A stretch of 64,000 nucleotides of DNA from Desulfocucumis sp964643075 (GCA_964643075.1 CAZXQO010000006.1:1-64000), one strand, 5' to 3'; numbered from the stretch's first letter, positions 34,435 through 43,572 are shown. Notes: generated by a model not told the origin, from the sequence alone. Translations and numbers: made by a program.

Positions 34435-34510
34435 TGGTGGGCCATGTAGGACTCGAACCTACAACCTGACGATTAAGAGTCGCCTGCTCTACCAATTGAG
34501 CCAATGGCCC
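34435..34510 (-). tRNA. tRNA-Lys (anticodon CTT)
   Basis: 76 nt with encoded CCA. The acceptor stem GGGCCAT/ATGGCCC, D-arm GCTCAATTGGTAGAGC, anticodon loop CTCTTAA (anticodon CTT) and T-loop GGTTCGAGTCC are all present on the minus strand. Confidence 0.95.
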
Positions 34511-34668
34511 GGTTATCACCTAAATATATTAACATAAACCAGCCTTATTATCCAGATAGAATTTTTTTATATCAAACTTTTGCTTCTTTAACCGCTGCAC
34601 GCTGGCACTAACTAATATAGTACCAAAAAACAGCCGGCAATGCTACCGGTTATATTTGTTAGGATACT

Positions 34669-35475
34669 TCAGAGCTTACCGTGCCTGATAGCGATCTTTT
34701 CAAACATCGTTACTATCGTAACACCAAGCGAATAGATTGATTCAATGTTGAGATTGTCTTCCGCCGTCGCATCGAAAAAAATTTTAAGTTTAGATTCCAG
34801 TTCATCTTCCGGTTTGTCGTAACAAATGAGCATTGGAACCTTCGGCAGAGGGTGCAAAACAAGCATAATATCAGAGGAGAAACTATTTACCACCGGCTTG
34901 CCGCTAAAAATATAAATCATGTCCTCAAAAAGATTCGTATAAGTATCCGCAACTTGTTTTAAAGGTTTTTCACACCTCTGTTCAAAAAGCGGGTTTAATC
35001 TCATTCCATTTTTCAGTTCCCTGAACGGAACCCATTTTCTAGAAACATTCTTTCCCGCACTGGAAATTATATAGCTGAGTAATGGTATCGTTACCCATAC
35101 ATTTATATGGCATTCAGAAGTAATATTTCCCTCAGAATCAACAGTAAAGTCCTTACCGAGACACTTAATGGTCAATTTATCGCTAGAAAACGTAGCTCCT
35201 AATCTTTCCGCCGATGAAGAGAAATCTATTGTCGCAATTTTTCTTTTTAACTGCTCAAGTGTATACTCCAGTTGCTGTTCAAGGTTCATTTGCTTGACAA
35301 TTTTTCCATCGTATTGCTCAATTACATTTCTTTCCAGTTGTGGGCAGTCGCCCAGACCTTTTTGACCCTTGATTACCGCAGCGGCAAAAGCCATGCATGT
35401 TGGCATCTGGCATTGTCTGCAATTTGATTTTGGAAGTAACTTGTAAATTTCTAGAGGATTATTAATTTGGGACAT
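34669..35475 (-). CDS. Fe-S domain plus DUF3786 protein
   Basis: The first 50 residues carry a four-Cys cluster motif (NCRQCQMPTCMAF and GDCPQL), like the 4Fe-4S domain at the start of the corrinoid Fe-S protein subunit of the Wood-Ljungdahl pathway. The rest (about residues 60-268) matches DUF3786. Proteins of this layout occur in anaerobes; the function is not known, but the cluster type points to corrinoid or methyl-transfer chemistry. The ATG follows AAGGGG. It lies downstream of a corrinoid-binding-type protein and a MarR regulator in the same direction. Confidence 0.75.
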   Translation of the reverse strand: MSQINNPLEIYKLLPKSNCRQCQMPTCMAFAAAVIKGQKGLGDCPQLERNVIEQYDGKIVKQMNLEQQLEYTLEQLKRKIATIDFSSSAERLGATFSSDKLTIKCLGKDFTVDSEGNITSECHINVWVTIPLLSYIISSAGKNVSRKWVPFRELKNGMRLNPLFEQRCEKPLKQVADTYTNLFEDMIYIFSGKPVVNSFSSDIMLVLHPLPKVPMLICYDKPEDELESKLKIFFDATAEDNLNIESIYSLGVTIVTMFEKIAIRHGKL

Positions 35476-35540
35476 ATGGCATTACCCCTTTTCGAAAGAA
35501 TAGTTTTCTTTTTACTCCACATTACAAGCTTCTCATGCTG

Positions 35541-36344
35541 TCATATTTGAAAAAGCTGGATCAGCCTCTCCATCCCGTTAAACAATCGTGGTCCGGTTCT
35601 ACATAAATAGTGACATGGAATAGTATGTATGCGCCTTGATCTTGTTGCTCTAATTTTTTCCAAATAAGGGTGAAACAGTATATCTTCGACGCTTTGTGCA
35701 CAGGGACGGTTTACCAACTCACAACCTGAGCATCTCTTTTTTACAGATTCGTTTTCAGATCGGCCGCAAGCTAAAATTATATCCGGATCCTCATCAATAA
35801 TATCCTCCCAGGTAATAGGAGCATGAGAAACATTTTTGCTAAAGGGAATCAGGTCTGCCCCGGCAATACGTAATGCGTCGTACTGGCAGGAAGTTGGACC
35901 GGGAGTCATTAGCCTTTGTTTACCCATAACAAATATAACTTTGGGTCTGGTAGATTTTTTTGTTTTCTCTTTAATTAAGAGGAGTTTATCCTTCAGCATA
36001 GCAACTGTCGAACTACCGGTCCCGTCTATTCCAGTTAATTGAACTATTTTTTCCATAAAACCAATTAAATCGTTAATAGAACCAGGCTCAAAATCAAGCA
36101 CTGTTATCCCGGCCTTACGCAGTTCTCTTACACAACTTAAATGTATGTTGCCACCGGCAAGGACTAAGTCGGGATGCAATGACACTATCCCGGCAAGCTC
36201 CGGGTAAGCATAGGTACCAACCTTTAATGCTTGTATCGCTTGTATCGGATAATCGCAGTTGGCGGTAACCCCCACAACCTGTTCCCCCAGTCCCAGGGCA
36301 AAAAGTATCTCTGTATGTGAAGGTACCATTGAGACTATGCGCAT
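35541..36344 (-). CDS. BtuF-like (cobalamin-type) binding protein without signal peptide
   Basis: A TroA/BtuF-fold protein of 267 residues. It begins MRIVSMVPSHTEILFALGLG, then GVTANCDYP, and HPDLVLAGG, WEDIIDEDPDIILACG and the typical end. The ATG at 36344 follows GGAGG; no signal peptide or lipobox is encoded, and the upstream open frame overlaps marR. A Cys cluster (KKRCSGCELVNRPCAQ) near residue 200 is unusual. It may bind corrinoid or metal inside the cell. There is no permease or ATPase gene next to it. Confidence 0.7.
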   Translation of the reverse strand: MRIVSMVPSHTEILFALGLGEQVVGVTANCDYPIQAIQALKVGTYAYPELAGIVSLHPDLVLAGGNIHLSCVRELRKAGITVLDFEPGSINDLIGFMEKIVQLTGIDGTGSSTVAMLKDKLLLIKEKTKKSTRPKVIFVMGKQRLMTPGPTSCQYDALRIAGADLIPFSKNVSHAPITWEDIIDEDPDIILACGRSENESVKKRCSGCELVNRPCAQSVEDILFHPYLEKIRATRSRRIHTIPCHYLCRTGPRLFNGMERLIQLFQI

Positions 36345-36366
36345 GCGAATAATACCTCCGCTTAAA

Positions 36367-36840
36367 TTAAATTGATTCCAAACTTTTTTTAAGTTTTTCC
36401 AGCAGTGCAATAAATACTTCCTTTTCATGCCTGTCAAAAGCGGACATGACTTCATGCATGAAATTGTTATGTGCGGGAAGGAAGGCATTCATGAGCATAA
36501 CGGCCCTGTCCGTGAGACAAACCCGGAACACCCTTTTATCGGAGGGGTCAGCCCCGCGAACCACCAGATCTTCTTTTTCCAATCGCTCTATCAGGCCGGT
36601 GATGTTGGCCCTGGAAACAAGCATCTTTTTACCCAATTCCGACTGGGTCAACCCCCGGTCGCCCGCCATGTACAGACGGATTAAGGCGTTGAACTTCGCC
36701 GAGGAAAGACCGTACCGGGCAAAATGCATGGAAAAAACATCTTCCAGAGCATCCCAGGTCGATGTCAGTTCAACCATTGCGCGTGTTGAAAGGTAGCGGT
36801 CCGCTCCATCTCCGTTTTCTTGAATATTCCCAACCCCCAA
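36367..36840 (-). CDS. MarR-family transcriptional regulator
   Basis: A winged-helix dimeric regulator. The core matches MarR: GLSSAKFNALIRLYMAG, LTQSELGKKMLVSRANITGL (recognition helix) and the wing DPSDKRVFRVCLTD. The open frame starts at 36894, but the promoter and operators occupy that part. The start is therefore probably the TTG at 36840 (157 residues) or the ATG at 36777 (136). It reads into the BtuF-like gene 22 bp downstream and probably controls the three-gene unit and itself. Confidence 0.85.
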   Translation of the reverse strand: MGVGNIQENGDGADRYLSTRAMVELTSTWDALEDVFSMHFARYGLSSAKFNALIRLYMAGDRGLTQSELGKKMLVSRANITGLIERLEKEDLVVRGADPSDKRVFRVCLTDRAVMLMNAFLPAHNNFMHEVMSAFDRHEKEVFIALLEKLKKSLESI

Positions 36841-36847
36841 TCCTAAC

Positions 36848-36894
36848 TGTAAATATATTAACATTATTGTAAACATATTAACAATCTGAGTCAA
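36848..36894 (-). promoter_or_regulatory. marR promoter with two tandem operators
   Basis: On the minus strand -35 TTGACT (36889-36894), a 17-bp spacer and -10 TACAAT (36866-36871). Two 16-bp sites, TGTTAATATATTTACA (36848-36863) and TGTTAATATGTTTACA (36868-36883), differ at one base, are near-palindromic and lie 20 bp apart centre to centre. They cover the spacer, the -10 and the start point, the usual layout for MarR autorepression. Confidence 0.7.
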
Positions 36895-37199
36895 GATTAT
36901 ATTTTAGCTATATACCAGTAAATAATCGAAATCATTACTGACAGAAATACGGCAACCGTCTTGTACCGCCCGTACAACGAATCAAAAGTCTTTATAATTG
37001 TACTGGTGTAAAAGAAAGAATTTTGTAACAAGATATTGTTTTGAAATTTGCTTGTGAGCAACGTTTACCTGGGGATGAGTTGGCACTAAATTATAGAGTG
37101 AATGTTTGAGTTTTAAGGGGTGGTCAATTTCTGACTGCCTTTTAGCTTATTAACTAACGGATAATGTTAGTAGAAAAACAATTTTGTTGCATATAATAA

Positions 37200-37735
37200 T
37201 CAAAAAACGCCGTCAATGATAGTAAGCGCGACCGGGAGCTTCTCTGCAATTCGCGAAAACGTGTAATGCAGATCCACTTCCTTCCCGTGGCATAATTTCT
37301 TTGACTTGGCGTCTATGCATCCTTTGAGGTTCTTTAAGCCCAGCGATACTGTACACATAGCATGTGTTTTAAGCACGGGAACGTTGATTATTTTATCCGC
37401 TTCCAGGACCTTTTTGGGGAATGAAAAATTTAAATTCGTCAAAATCTACGCCTTCATGTTTTTCTTCTTTGAAATCAATCAGCTCGACACCGTAATCTTC
37501 CCTCAGCTTTTCGTAGCCGAGAGCCTTGAAGACATCTCTTCCCTTCGTTCCTAGCGGCAAAACGGTAGACTCGCCAATGGCAAGGTTCCGGAAACCTTCC
37601 TCCGCCAGTATACGTACAAGAGCGAACATGACCGCGCTGGTTGTCACCACTCCAAAAGGCGGGAATGACTCTTCCATGTACCACTCTACAAGGTTTGGCT
37701 TAATTAAAATCTTATCGCTTTTGTTTAGTCCCTTC
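37200..37735 (-). pseudogene. DUF362 (ferredoxin-linked) protein remnant
   Basis: Two overlapping frames together give the middle of a DUF362 protein: DKILIKPNLVEWYMEESFPP, ILAEEGFRNLAIGEST, then in another frame KVLEADKIINVPVLKTHAM and LGLKNLKGCIDAKSKK. A frameshift lies near 37393-37442. The N-terminal 20 or so residues and the C-terminal Fe-S half are missing. It overlaps the end of the next remnant. Confidence 0.75.
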
Positions 37736-38456
37736 AGCCCGTCGCATAGCGTTTTTCACGCCTTTCAGTTTTTCCATAAGCTCGTGCACCTGAAACATCC
37801 CGGAGTGGCCGGCGATGAAGTTTATCCGGGGAAATTCCCTGACCAGGGCCTCAAAGTACTTGATTTCTCCATAATGAGGAGTATTTCTGGAGGCATCAGC
37901 TCTCAGATAGTATTGGGCCACCCCGGTATGAACCAGGACGGGCTTTCCTGTGGCGGCAAAGTCCTGGACTGCCTTCAGAGTGGAGTCATCGGCCAGTGCT
38001 CTCTGTTGTATGATGGGGTGAATCTTCAGGCCTCTGGCGCCGCCGTGAACATCCTCCACCAGTTTTTTACCGGCCAGATCCTGCAGGCTGTAGTCAATGC
38101 TGGTGAAAGGGATTATTCTCGGGTCCTTTCCCGACGCCGCCAGAAGGTCTTCAAAGCTTACGTAGGGCATAATAGGCATGCACACGGTAAAGTCAACGTT
38201 TGCCTCTTCAAGAGACCGCTGCATGTTTTGAAGTGTGGCCGTAAAATTCCTTGCCCGCTCCCCAATTACAGCAGCTTCCATGGTTTCCTCGGACGCTTCC
38301 CCCCTGTGCCTGGCTGGTGTCAAAAAGAATGGCTTCAAATAAGTCAATCGGGTCAAATACTGCCTCCTTGACCACGTTCAACTGGTAGATTATGTCCTTC
38401 CCCTCAAGTATGTCGCCCAGATGGCTGTGCATGTCAATAATCCTCATGCCGTTCAA
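37712..38456 (-). pseudogene. Amidohydrolase (TIM-barrel metal-dependent hydrolase) remnant
   Basis: The start MRIIDMHSHLGDILEG (38447 downward) carries the HxH metal motif. The frame then breaks near 38340 and continues in a second frame with ERARNFTATLQNMQRSLEEA, GLKIHPIIQQRAL, VLVHTGVAQYYL and FIAGHSGMFQVH, all typical of amidohydrolase-2 (PF04909). The C-terminal end is missing and fused to the DUF362 remnant. It is non-functional unless the frame is restored by sequencing correction. Confidence 0.75.
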
Positions 38457-38859
38457 CCTCCTTGTTTTTCTTTTTATGGAAAGAAAATATTAATGCAAAC
38501 TGCCAGGGAAAAACCCCTGATAATCAAGGGTTTATGAAGCATTAGATTATCGCTTTTTAAATCCTAACCACAAATCCAACCAGTAGTCTTTAATAAATTC
38601 TTCTTTTCTTAATTCAGGAGCCATTTAGGGATTCTACTATCAAAAACATCCGCCTTCAGTTCGCGGATTAACGACACCGGGTTAATGCCTTCATCTTCTC
38701 TTCGGTGTTGTTAATCCGCTGTTAGCAGAAACCTACTCCTTTCTAACCTTACCTCTGAATAATTTGATGCTGTCGCGCGATGTTTATACCCAACCCAAAA
38801 AAGTTTGGCTTAAGCTCTGGCCAATCAGCTTTTTTCTGCCGGCCTCCGCCGCACTCATT
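38457..38859. other. Intergenic region with no recognised gene
   Basis: About 400 bp. A weak AAACCC/GGGTTT hairpin near 38512-38534 is the only structure I see; no convincing open frame. Confidence 0.35.
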
Positions 38860-39507
38860 TCAACTTTTTCCTTTCGTCTGTATAAGCGGCCCGCCAATCC
38901 GCCTTGCACCGAGCAATATAACTAACCCGGCCACTGTGACCACGCGCGACATGACAAGGTACGTTACCGTCGGTAAGGTAAGTGCCATGATAATGTGAAC
39001 CACGGAATCAACGAGGAAAACGAACCCCATCACTGCGGTAATGAAGGAAAATTTCCTACGCCCCGCCGGGGTGCTCCATGCCCTTTCCAATCTGCTCGAT
39101 ATTTCTGGGTTTTTGGACGCAAAGGATCGGGCCAAAGATAGCACCAATGGCCTTCTTATGACCCCAGAGATCAGGAAAACCAACCCGATTACCCCAGTCC
39201 CCACCGGGCGATAGACCTTGTATGGCAAAGAACCCCCGCCCAAGAAAGCTGAGGCGGCAAAGGCTCCGGCAAAGCCAAGGACCCCCGTTACGCCGATCCA
39301 GTCAACACGGCCTCGGCGTACCAACAGAACAATGGTCCACACAGCCGGAAAAGCTCCGGCAACGGCTAGTGCGATGGCATCGTTGCCTAAAAGACGACGT
39401 AGCAACATAACCATTACCAGTGGGACGATCCAGCTGATAATTAGACCTAGGCCTAACTTTTTTCTTACATCGCTAAGACGTTGATTTGCTTCTTCAGTCC
39501 CAGACAT
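38860..39507 (-). CDS. Integral membrane protein, VC0807-like
   Basis: 215 residues with about six hydrophobic segments (for example IISWIVPLVMVMLL, AIALAVAGAFPAVWTIVLLV, ITAVMGFVFLVDSVVHIIMA). The overall pattern, with RRGRVDWIGVTGVLG between helices 2 and 3, matches the VC0807-like family of unknown function. The ATG at 39507 follows AAGGT; 20 upstream codons in the open frame are less likely. It is an isolated gene in a decayed area. Confidence 0.65.
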   Translation of the reverse strand: MSGTEEANQRLSDVRKKLGLGLIISWIVPLVMVMLLRRLLGNDAIALAVAGAFPAVWTIVLLVRRGRVDWIGVTGVLGFAGAFAASAFLGGGSLPYKVYRPVGTGVIGLVFLISGVIRRPLVLSLARSFASKNPEISSRLERAWSTPAGRRKFSFITAVMGFVFLVDSVVHIIMALTLPTVTYLVMSRVVTVAGLVILLGARRIGGPLIQTKGKS

Positions 39508-39656
39508 TTCATTACCTTCTTTCGTTTGAGTGAACTGGTCATTCAACAATTTGCAATAAAAATCCATGGTTTGAGCATCCTCAGGATAATCCCGGCATCA
39601 GGAAAATTCTTTCTGAACTGAGGGTAGCGCAAAGCCATTCTGATTAAACCGTCAAG

Positions 39657-39722
39657 AATATTTGAGACTAGCTTTAGGAAAAAATGGGGTCCTGGGATTT
39701 AATTATCAAAAAGTTTGAGACT
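39657..39722 (+). mobile_element. IS-like end motif, locus 1
   Basis: TTTGAGACTAGCTTTAGG (39661-39678) and TCAAAAAGTTTGAGACT (39706-39722) are two copies of a motif found again at 42.1 kb (same orientation) and 52.3 kb (inverted). No transposase is next to it. The rest of 39508-40283 has no convincing gene. Confidence 0.5.
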
Positions 39723-40283
39723 GTGTATTGGTATACGAACCAAAGCTGTACCTGAATTTGGCAAAGAAACGGGGCGACTTTTACAGCCTGTTAACAAAAG
39801 GGGTGAGAGATCAGCCAACCCATCCAAATGCAATACAAGTTATGCCCCCATGATAGTCTTGCACCACGGAAAATTCCAATACCTTACCGTTTCTAAAAAC
39901 TTTACCCTTTCTTTAATATTTTACTTTTAACCTTAGCCAGAGGTGGGTACATCATGACGATTAGGCCCACAGCAAATGGGGATGGGCGTGGGGCGGACGT
40001 TCACACGCAACAAGCACCTGGCCATCGTTCAGCAAACCTATTTATAAAAATTATTAAAATAGCCGGGTATTATTTTAACCCGGCTTCAAACAATTACATA
40101 AAATTTATTCATTGCCATTTTAACGTCTATCAAAATCATTACAGCAGGGGTTTACGGCTGTTTATAACTTACATATGCCCACCAGAAAAACCTTTATATT
40201 GCTGAATTCTTAGATTTGAAAAAACGCTCTTGAAACCTGTGATAATCCGCCCGGCCCTTGATTTTACTGGGTTTTAGCAACAA

Positions 40284-41624
40284 TTAACTGTTAGTGGTAG
40301 TAACGCTCAAACTGGAACCCGCAGACCAGTTTCCGGCCACGTCTCCCGCATCTACCCTGAAGGTATGGGTAGTATCTGCTGAGAGTCCTGTAATGTTATA
40401 CGAAAAGGTAGATCCTGTCACCACAGTCAGGAGGTTGCCATCCTGATAAATACGGTAGGCTGTTACACCGACATTGTCAGTTGCCTGGGTCCAGGCCAGG
40501 GTCAACCCGGTTGCCGATAGGTTTGAAACATTTAAAGCACTGCCTTGCTGCCATACAGGCGGGGTTGTATCCTGGTTATTAGTAACCTGACAGTTAACAA
40601 AGGCGGGGGTGGCATAACCGGACAGATCCCGGAGCGGATATGCGCTCGGTGTATAGTTTACGGTAACTGTACTTCCGGCCGGTATTGCCTGGTTCAGCGA
40701 CAAGTTTACAGTGCTGCCGGAGATTGCTACACCGGTAGGTGCAGCCTGAGCCGTTCCGTCTACATATACGGTGAAGTCACTGGCATTAGGAACATAGTTT
40801 TGGTCAAGACTTTCATTATAAGTAAGTGTCACTGTCGCACCGCTGGCGGTTGCCGATGTAAGGACTGGTCCCTGTTGGTTAACTGTCTGCTGTCCATTAT
40901 TGTTTTGAAGTATTTTATCCAGTAAAGCTGCGGCCTCCGCCCTGGTCAGTCTGCCTCGGGGATTGAGCAGACACTCTCCTGATTGAAGGCTGCCGTTTAC
41001 CAGACCGTGCTTAATTGCAATTGCCATATAACCTCTCAAGTTGGCCGGTATTTGGTTTGCATCTGCAAAATTCGATAATGCTGAAAGGTCAGGTGTTTCA
41101 TTTTCCAATCCCAGCGCTTTTATTAAAGAAACAATGACATCCTCCCTTGTTGCGGGGGACTGGAGAGAATAATATGACTGTCCGTTAGAGTTTTGATAAC
41201 CAGTTAAATAATTATGGGCAGCTTCAATATAAGGGTAAGCCCAGTTATTTGTCAACACGTCCGTATAGGTTTGTGTTGCTCCCTGGTTTAACGGCAATTT
41301 CAGACCTTTAACAAGCATTGTAGCAAATTCAGCCCTTGTCACTTGACTTCCGGGATTAAAATTTCCATTGGAGTCCCCGCTAATTACACCAAGATTCCTC
41401 ATATTATTAATGCTACTGTATGCCCAATAGTTCTGTGCTACATCACGAAAAGTTGTATGACTGCCGTTTGTTCCATATTGGACGGACTGATGAATACCGC
41501 CCCTATACCTCGTTTGCAGGTTATAATTATTATGAGCACCCGTCATCGGACCCGCAAAAGCACTTCCTGATACCCCAAAAACAATAAGAAAAGCAGCCCC
41601 CAGCGATACAACCTTTTTCTTCAA
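40284..41624 (-). CDS. S-layer homology (SLH) surface protein
   Basis: Secreted protein held to wall polymers by SLH domains. The TTG at 41624 behind AAGGGAG gives MKKKVVSLGAAFLIVFGVSG with AFA cleavage. Three SLH repeats follow (FRDVAQNYWAYSSINNMRNL, YTDVLTNNWAYPYIEAAHNY and a third ending AEAAALLDKIL), then a SwmB-type Ig-like domain (ATVTLTYNESLD to VNYTPSAYPLRD). A fibronectin type III domain closes the protein (GLTLAWTQATDNVGVTAYRI). It may be part of the S-layer or bind a surface ligand. The minus-strand leader upstream is unusually long and structured. Confidence 0.9.
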   Translation of the reverse strand: MKKKVVSLGAAFLIVFGVSGSAFAGPMTGAHNNYNLQTRYRGGIHQSVQYGTNGSHTTFRDVAQNYWAYSSINNMRNLGVISGDSNGNFNPGSQVTRAEFATMLVKGLKLPLNQGATQTYTDVLTNNWAYPYIEAAHNYLTGYQNSNGQSYYSLQSPATREDVIVSLIKALGLENETPDLSALSNFADANQIPANLRGYMAIAIKHGLVNGSLQSGECLLNPRGRLTRAEAAALLDKILQNNNGQQTVNQQGPVLTSATASGATVTLTYNESLDQNYVPNASDFTVYVDGTAQAAPTGVAISGSTVNLSLNQAIPAGSTVTVNYTPSAYPLRDLSGYATPAFVNCQVTNNQDTTPPVWQQGSALNVSNLSATGLTLAWTQATDNVGVTAYRIYQDGNLLTVVTGSTFSYNITGLSADTTHTFRVDAGDVAGNWSAGSSLSVTTTNS

Positions 41625-41782
41625 GATCACAACTCCCTTCATATTTTCTTTATTTTTGATTGATTGATTGTATTTTAGCTAATTAATCTTAAACCAAAAT
41701 GAAGATAAAGCGTAAATCTGTGTAATAACTATGAAAAATTGTGAAATATTTATCGTCCATCTACTCAGCTTGCTTTTCTGGA

Positions 41783-41833
41783 TTGACTTTACCCATATCA
41801 AGGATACGCTATACCAACTGAGCTACAGCGGCA
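41783..41833 (-). pseudogene. Truncated tRNA gene fragment
   Basis: On the minus strand: acceptor half and D-arm GCTGTAGCTCAGTTGGTA, then an anticodon arm TATCC-TTGATAT-GGGTA. The sequence then loses all tRNA character (no T-arm, no acceptor 3' half). The loop reads anticodon GAT, but the arm is also close to a tRNA-Thr(GGT), so the origin is unclear. Confidence 0.6.
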
Positions 41834-41931
41834 TGGTGCAGAGGATGAGATCTGTGCAATTTCTTCAGCTAACGGGTGGCGCTAATCGAAGAACAATTTT
41901 GTTATGTATAATAGGAGATCATACAATATAT

Positions 41932-41964
41932 AAAAAAGCTACCTGCCCAACATGGATAGGTAGC
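41932..41964 (-). terminator. Orphan terminator-like hairpin upstream of the SLH gene
   Basis: GCTACCT/AGGTAGC stem with a TTTTTT run on the minus strand. No gene ends here on that strand; it lies about 300 nt upstream of the SLH gene and may be a leader attenuator or end a small RNA. Confidence 0.5.
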
Positions 41965-42078
41965 ATGGTAGTTATATGACTTAAAGACCGTTTCGATGTT
42001 GTTTATAAGTTAAGCCACCGACGGACGTAGCGTCACCTAGCTACTTTGTTAATCATTTCTGTGGTTTTCAGGGTCCAA

Positions 42079-42120
42079 TAATCAAAAAGTTTGAGACTAA
42101 TATTCATAAAGTTTGAGACT
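42079..42120 (+). mobile_element. IS-like end motif, locus 2
   Basis: ATCAAAAAGTTTGAGACT and a second GTTTGAGACT, with starts 22 bp apart (42089 and 42111), preceded by GGGTCC as at locus 1. There is no transposase nearby. Confidence 0.5.
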
Positions 42121-42136
42121 AGGTTTAGAGATTTTA

Positions 42137-42436
42137 CTGACCTTGTCTGGTGCTTTATTTCGAACCAACGACAACACCAAGGGCATAAGTCCAGAACAGA
42201 TCATTGATTACGTAGAAAAAGGCATTATCCACATGGAAAAATTTAAGAAAACGCCAATCGTACTTATGCATGATGGCACTGAGATTAAACTGAGCGCGGA
42301 TAAACCCGGCAATATAGTTCACTCATATTCCAGTGATGTCATCGCCCTGCCTGTCATTAATATTGTACGTTTCAGAATATCACCCCCTACCATACATGCA
42401 TCTATATATCTCCTTTCCATCTTTAATTTGCCTTAA
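42137..42436 (+). pseudogene. Gene remnant, possibly the end of a polysaccharide deacetylase
   Basis: An open frame lacking a credible start begins inside the IS-like end. The part GISPEQIIDYVEKGI followed by TPIVLMHDG resembles the last strands of NodB-type deacetylases (an acid-rich helix, then IVLMHD). The following 50 residues do not fit. I would not assign a function. Confidence 0.3.
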
Positions 42437-42559
42437 AATAACATTAAACAAATAATTTTACAAATATCTTGAATTTACCCCTTATCAACCCCTGGTAACA
42501 CGGATGCTCCCACTACCTCAATACATTAATTACCACTAGGATGAGCTAATTCCATCCCT

Positions 42560-42587
42560 TATAATTAAACAGGTTAATTAATCTGTT
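42560..42587 (+). promoter_or_regulatory. -10 box with overlapping palindrome before the peptidase gene
   Basis: TATAAT (42560-42565) is followed by the near-perfect 20-bp palindrome AACAGGTTAATTAATCTGTT (42568-42587), then the GAGGAGG ribosome site. This is the expected place for a repressor operator. No good -35 is seen. Confidence 0.45.
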
Positions 42588-42604
42588 AAGTGAGGAGGTT
42601 CGTT

Positions 42605-43528
42605 ATGGAAACCTTGGTACAAAATGCGAGATGCAGATCTCCCAAACCTAATCGCAATTTATCGTATATCAAGGCCGCGAAGGTTTTAGCGGTCATTTTT
42701 ATTTTACTCATAACGATCCTGCTTAGGAGCCCGCAGAGCGCTAGATTATACGTTAATGACGCTATTAGGGAATTAATTAAGACATATACAGTTGCCGGAG
42801 CCTGGAATCTGGACAAAATCACATCGGAACACTTCTATATCAAGTTTAAGCCGGAGGACCGGACGCAAGCCGAACTGGTCCTGGCAACGGCAGAGCGGTT
42901 TTATCGCCCGGTAGCAAGAGACTTTGGATTCACCCCCAAATTCAAAATACCCATCATCCTTTATTCAAATCAGAAAGAGTTGGATAAAAGTTTCGGCTGG
43001 GAGTCCAATGTAACCGCCGAGGGTGTATACTGTGCCGGTACCATCCGGGTGCTTTCCCCAAAAGCATGGGTGGACGCAACGGATCCCGTGAAGATTAAAA
43101 AAACGTTTACTTCCACGGGCCCGATGGCACATGAATTTACTCATCTCATGGTAGACTATCTTGCCGGGGGGAACTATCCCCGCTGGTTTACCGAAGGCGT
43201 TGCACAGTACGAGGAGTATAAAGTTACCGGCTTTGAATTTAACACCCCAGCCGGCTCATTAAACCAGCCCCTGTATTCCATGAGCAAACTCACGGCGGAT
43301 TTTGACAACCTGCCCAACCAGTTCCTGGCCTACAGGGAATCACTTTTTGCAGTGCGGTTTATTGTTGACCAATACGGAGAAGGAGCACTGTACGATTTGA
43401 TGAAACAGCTTGGCCAGGGAGTGGAATTCAACCAGGCCATGCAGAACGTGACCCACTTGAATACAGGCCAATTTGAGGCCCGTTGGCAAGAATGGGCCCA
43501 AAAAGTGACCAGCAACACACCCCGTTAA
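42605..43528 (+). CDS. Membrane-anchored gluzincin metallopeptidase (peptidase MA-like)
   Basis: A single N-terminal membrane helix (about residues 24-42) anchors an extracellular zinc peptidase domain. The HEFTH motif (about residue 179) and the downstream Glu in WFTEGVAQYEE are the zinc and catalytic residues. The length is 307 residues from the ATG at 42605, which follows GAGGAGG by 6 nt. Substrates of these proteins are unknown; cell-surface proteins are likely. It ends at a bidirectional terminator. Confidence 0.85.
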   Translation: METLVQNARCRSPKPNRNLSYIKAAKVLAVIFILLITILLRSPQSARLYVNDAIRELIKTYTVAGAWNLDKITSEHFYIKFKPEDRTQAELVLATAERFYRPVARDFGFTPKFKIPIILYSNQKELDKSFGWESNVTAEGVYCAGTIRVLSPKAWVDATDPVKIKKTFTSTGPMAHEFTHLMVDYLAGGNYPRWFTEGVAQYEEYKVTGFEFNTPAGSLNQPLYSMSKLTADFDNLPNQFLAYRESLFAVRFIVDQYGEGALYDLMKQLGQGVEFNQAMQNVTHLNTGQFEARWQEWAQKVTSNTPR

Positions 43529-43572
43529 CTGTGGTTTTTGCTTATCTGCCGGGGCATTGATACAGTAAGCAT

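Noticed and set aside
41990..42060. Possible c-di-GMP (GEMM) or other riboswitch upstream of the SLH gene
   Set aside because: I compared the minus strand with the GEMM core and found no match to the conserved blocks.
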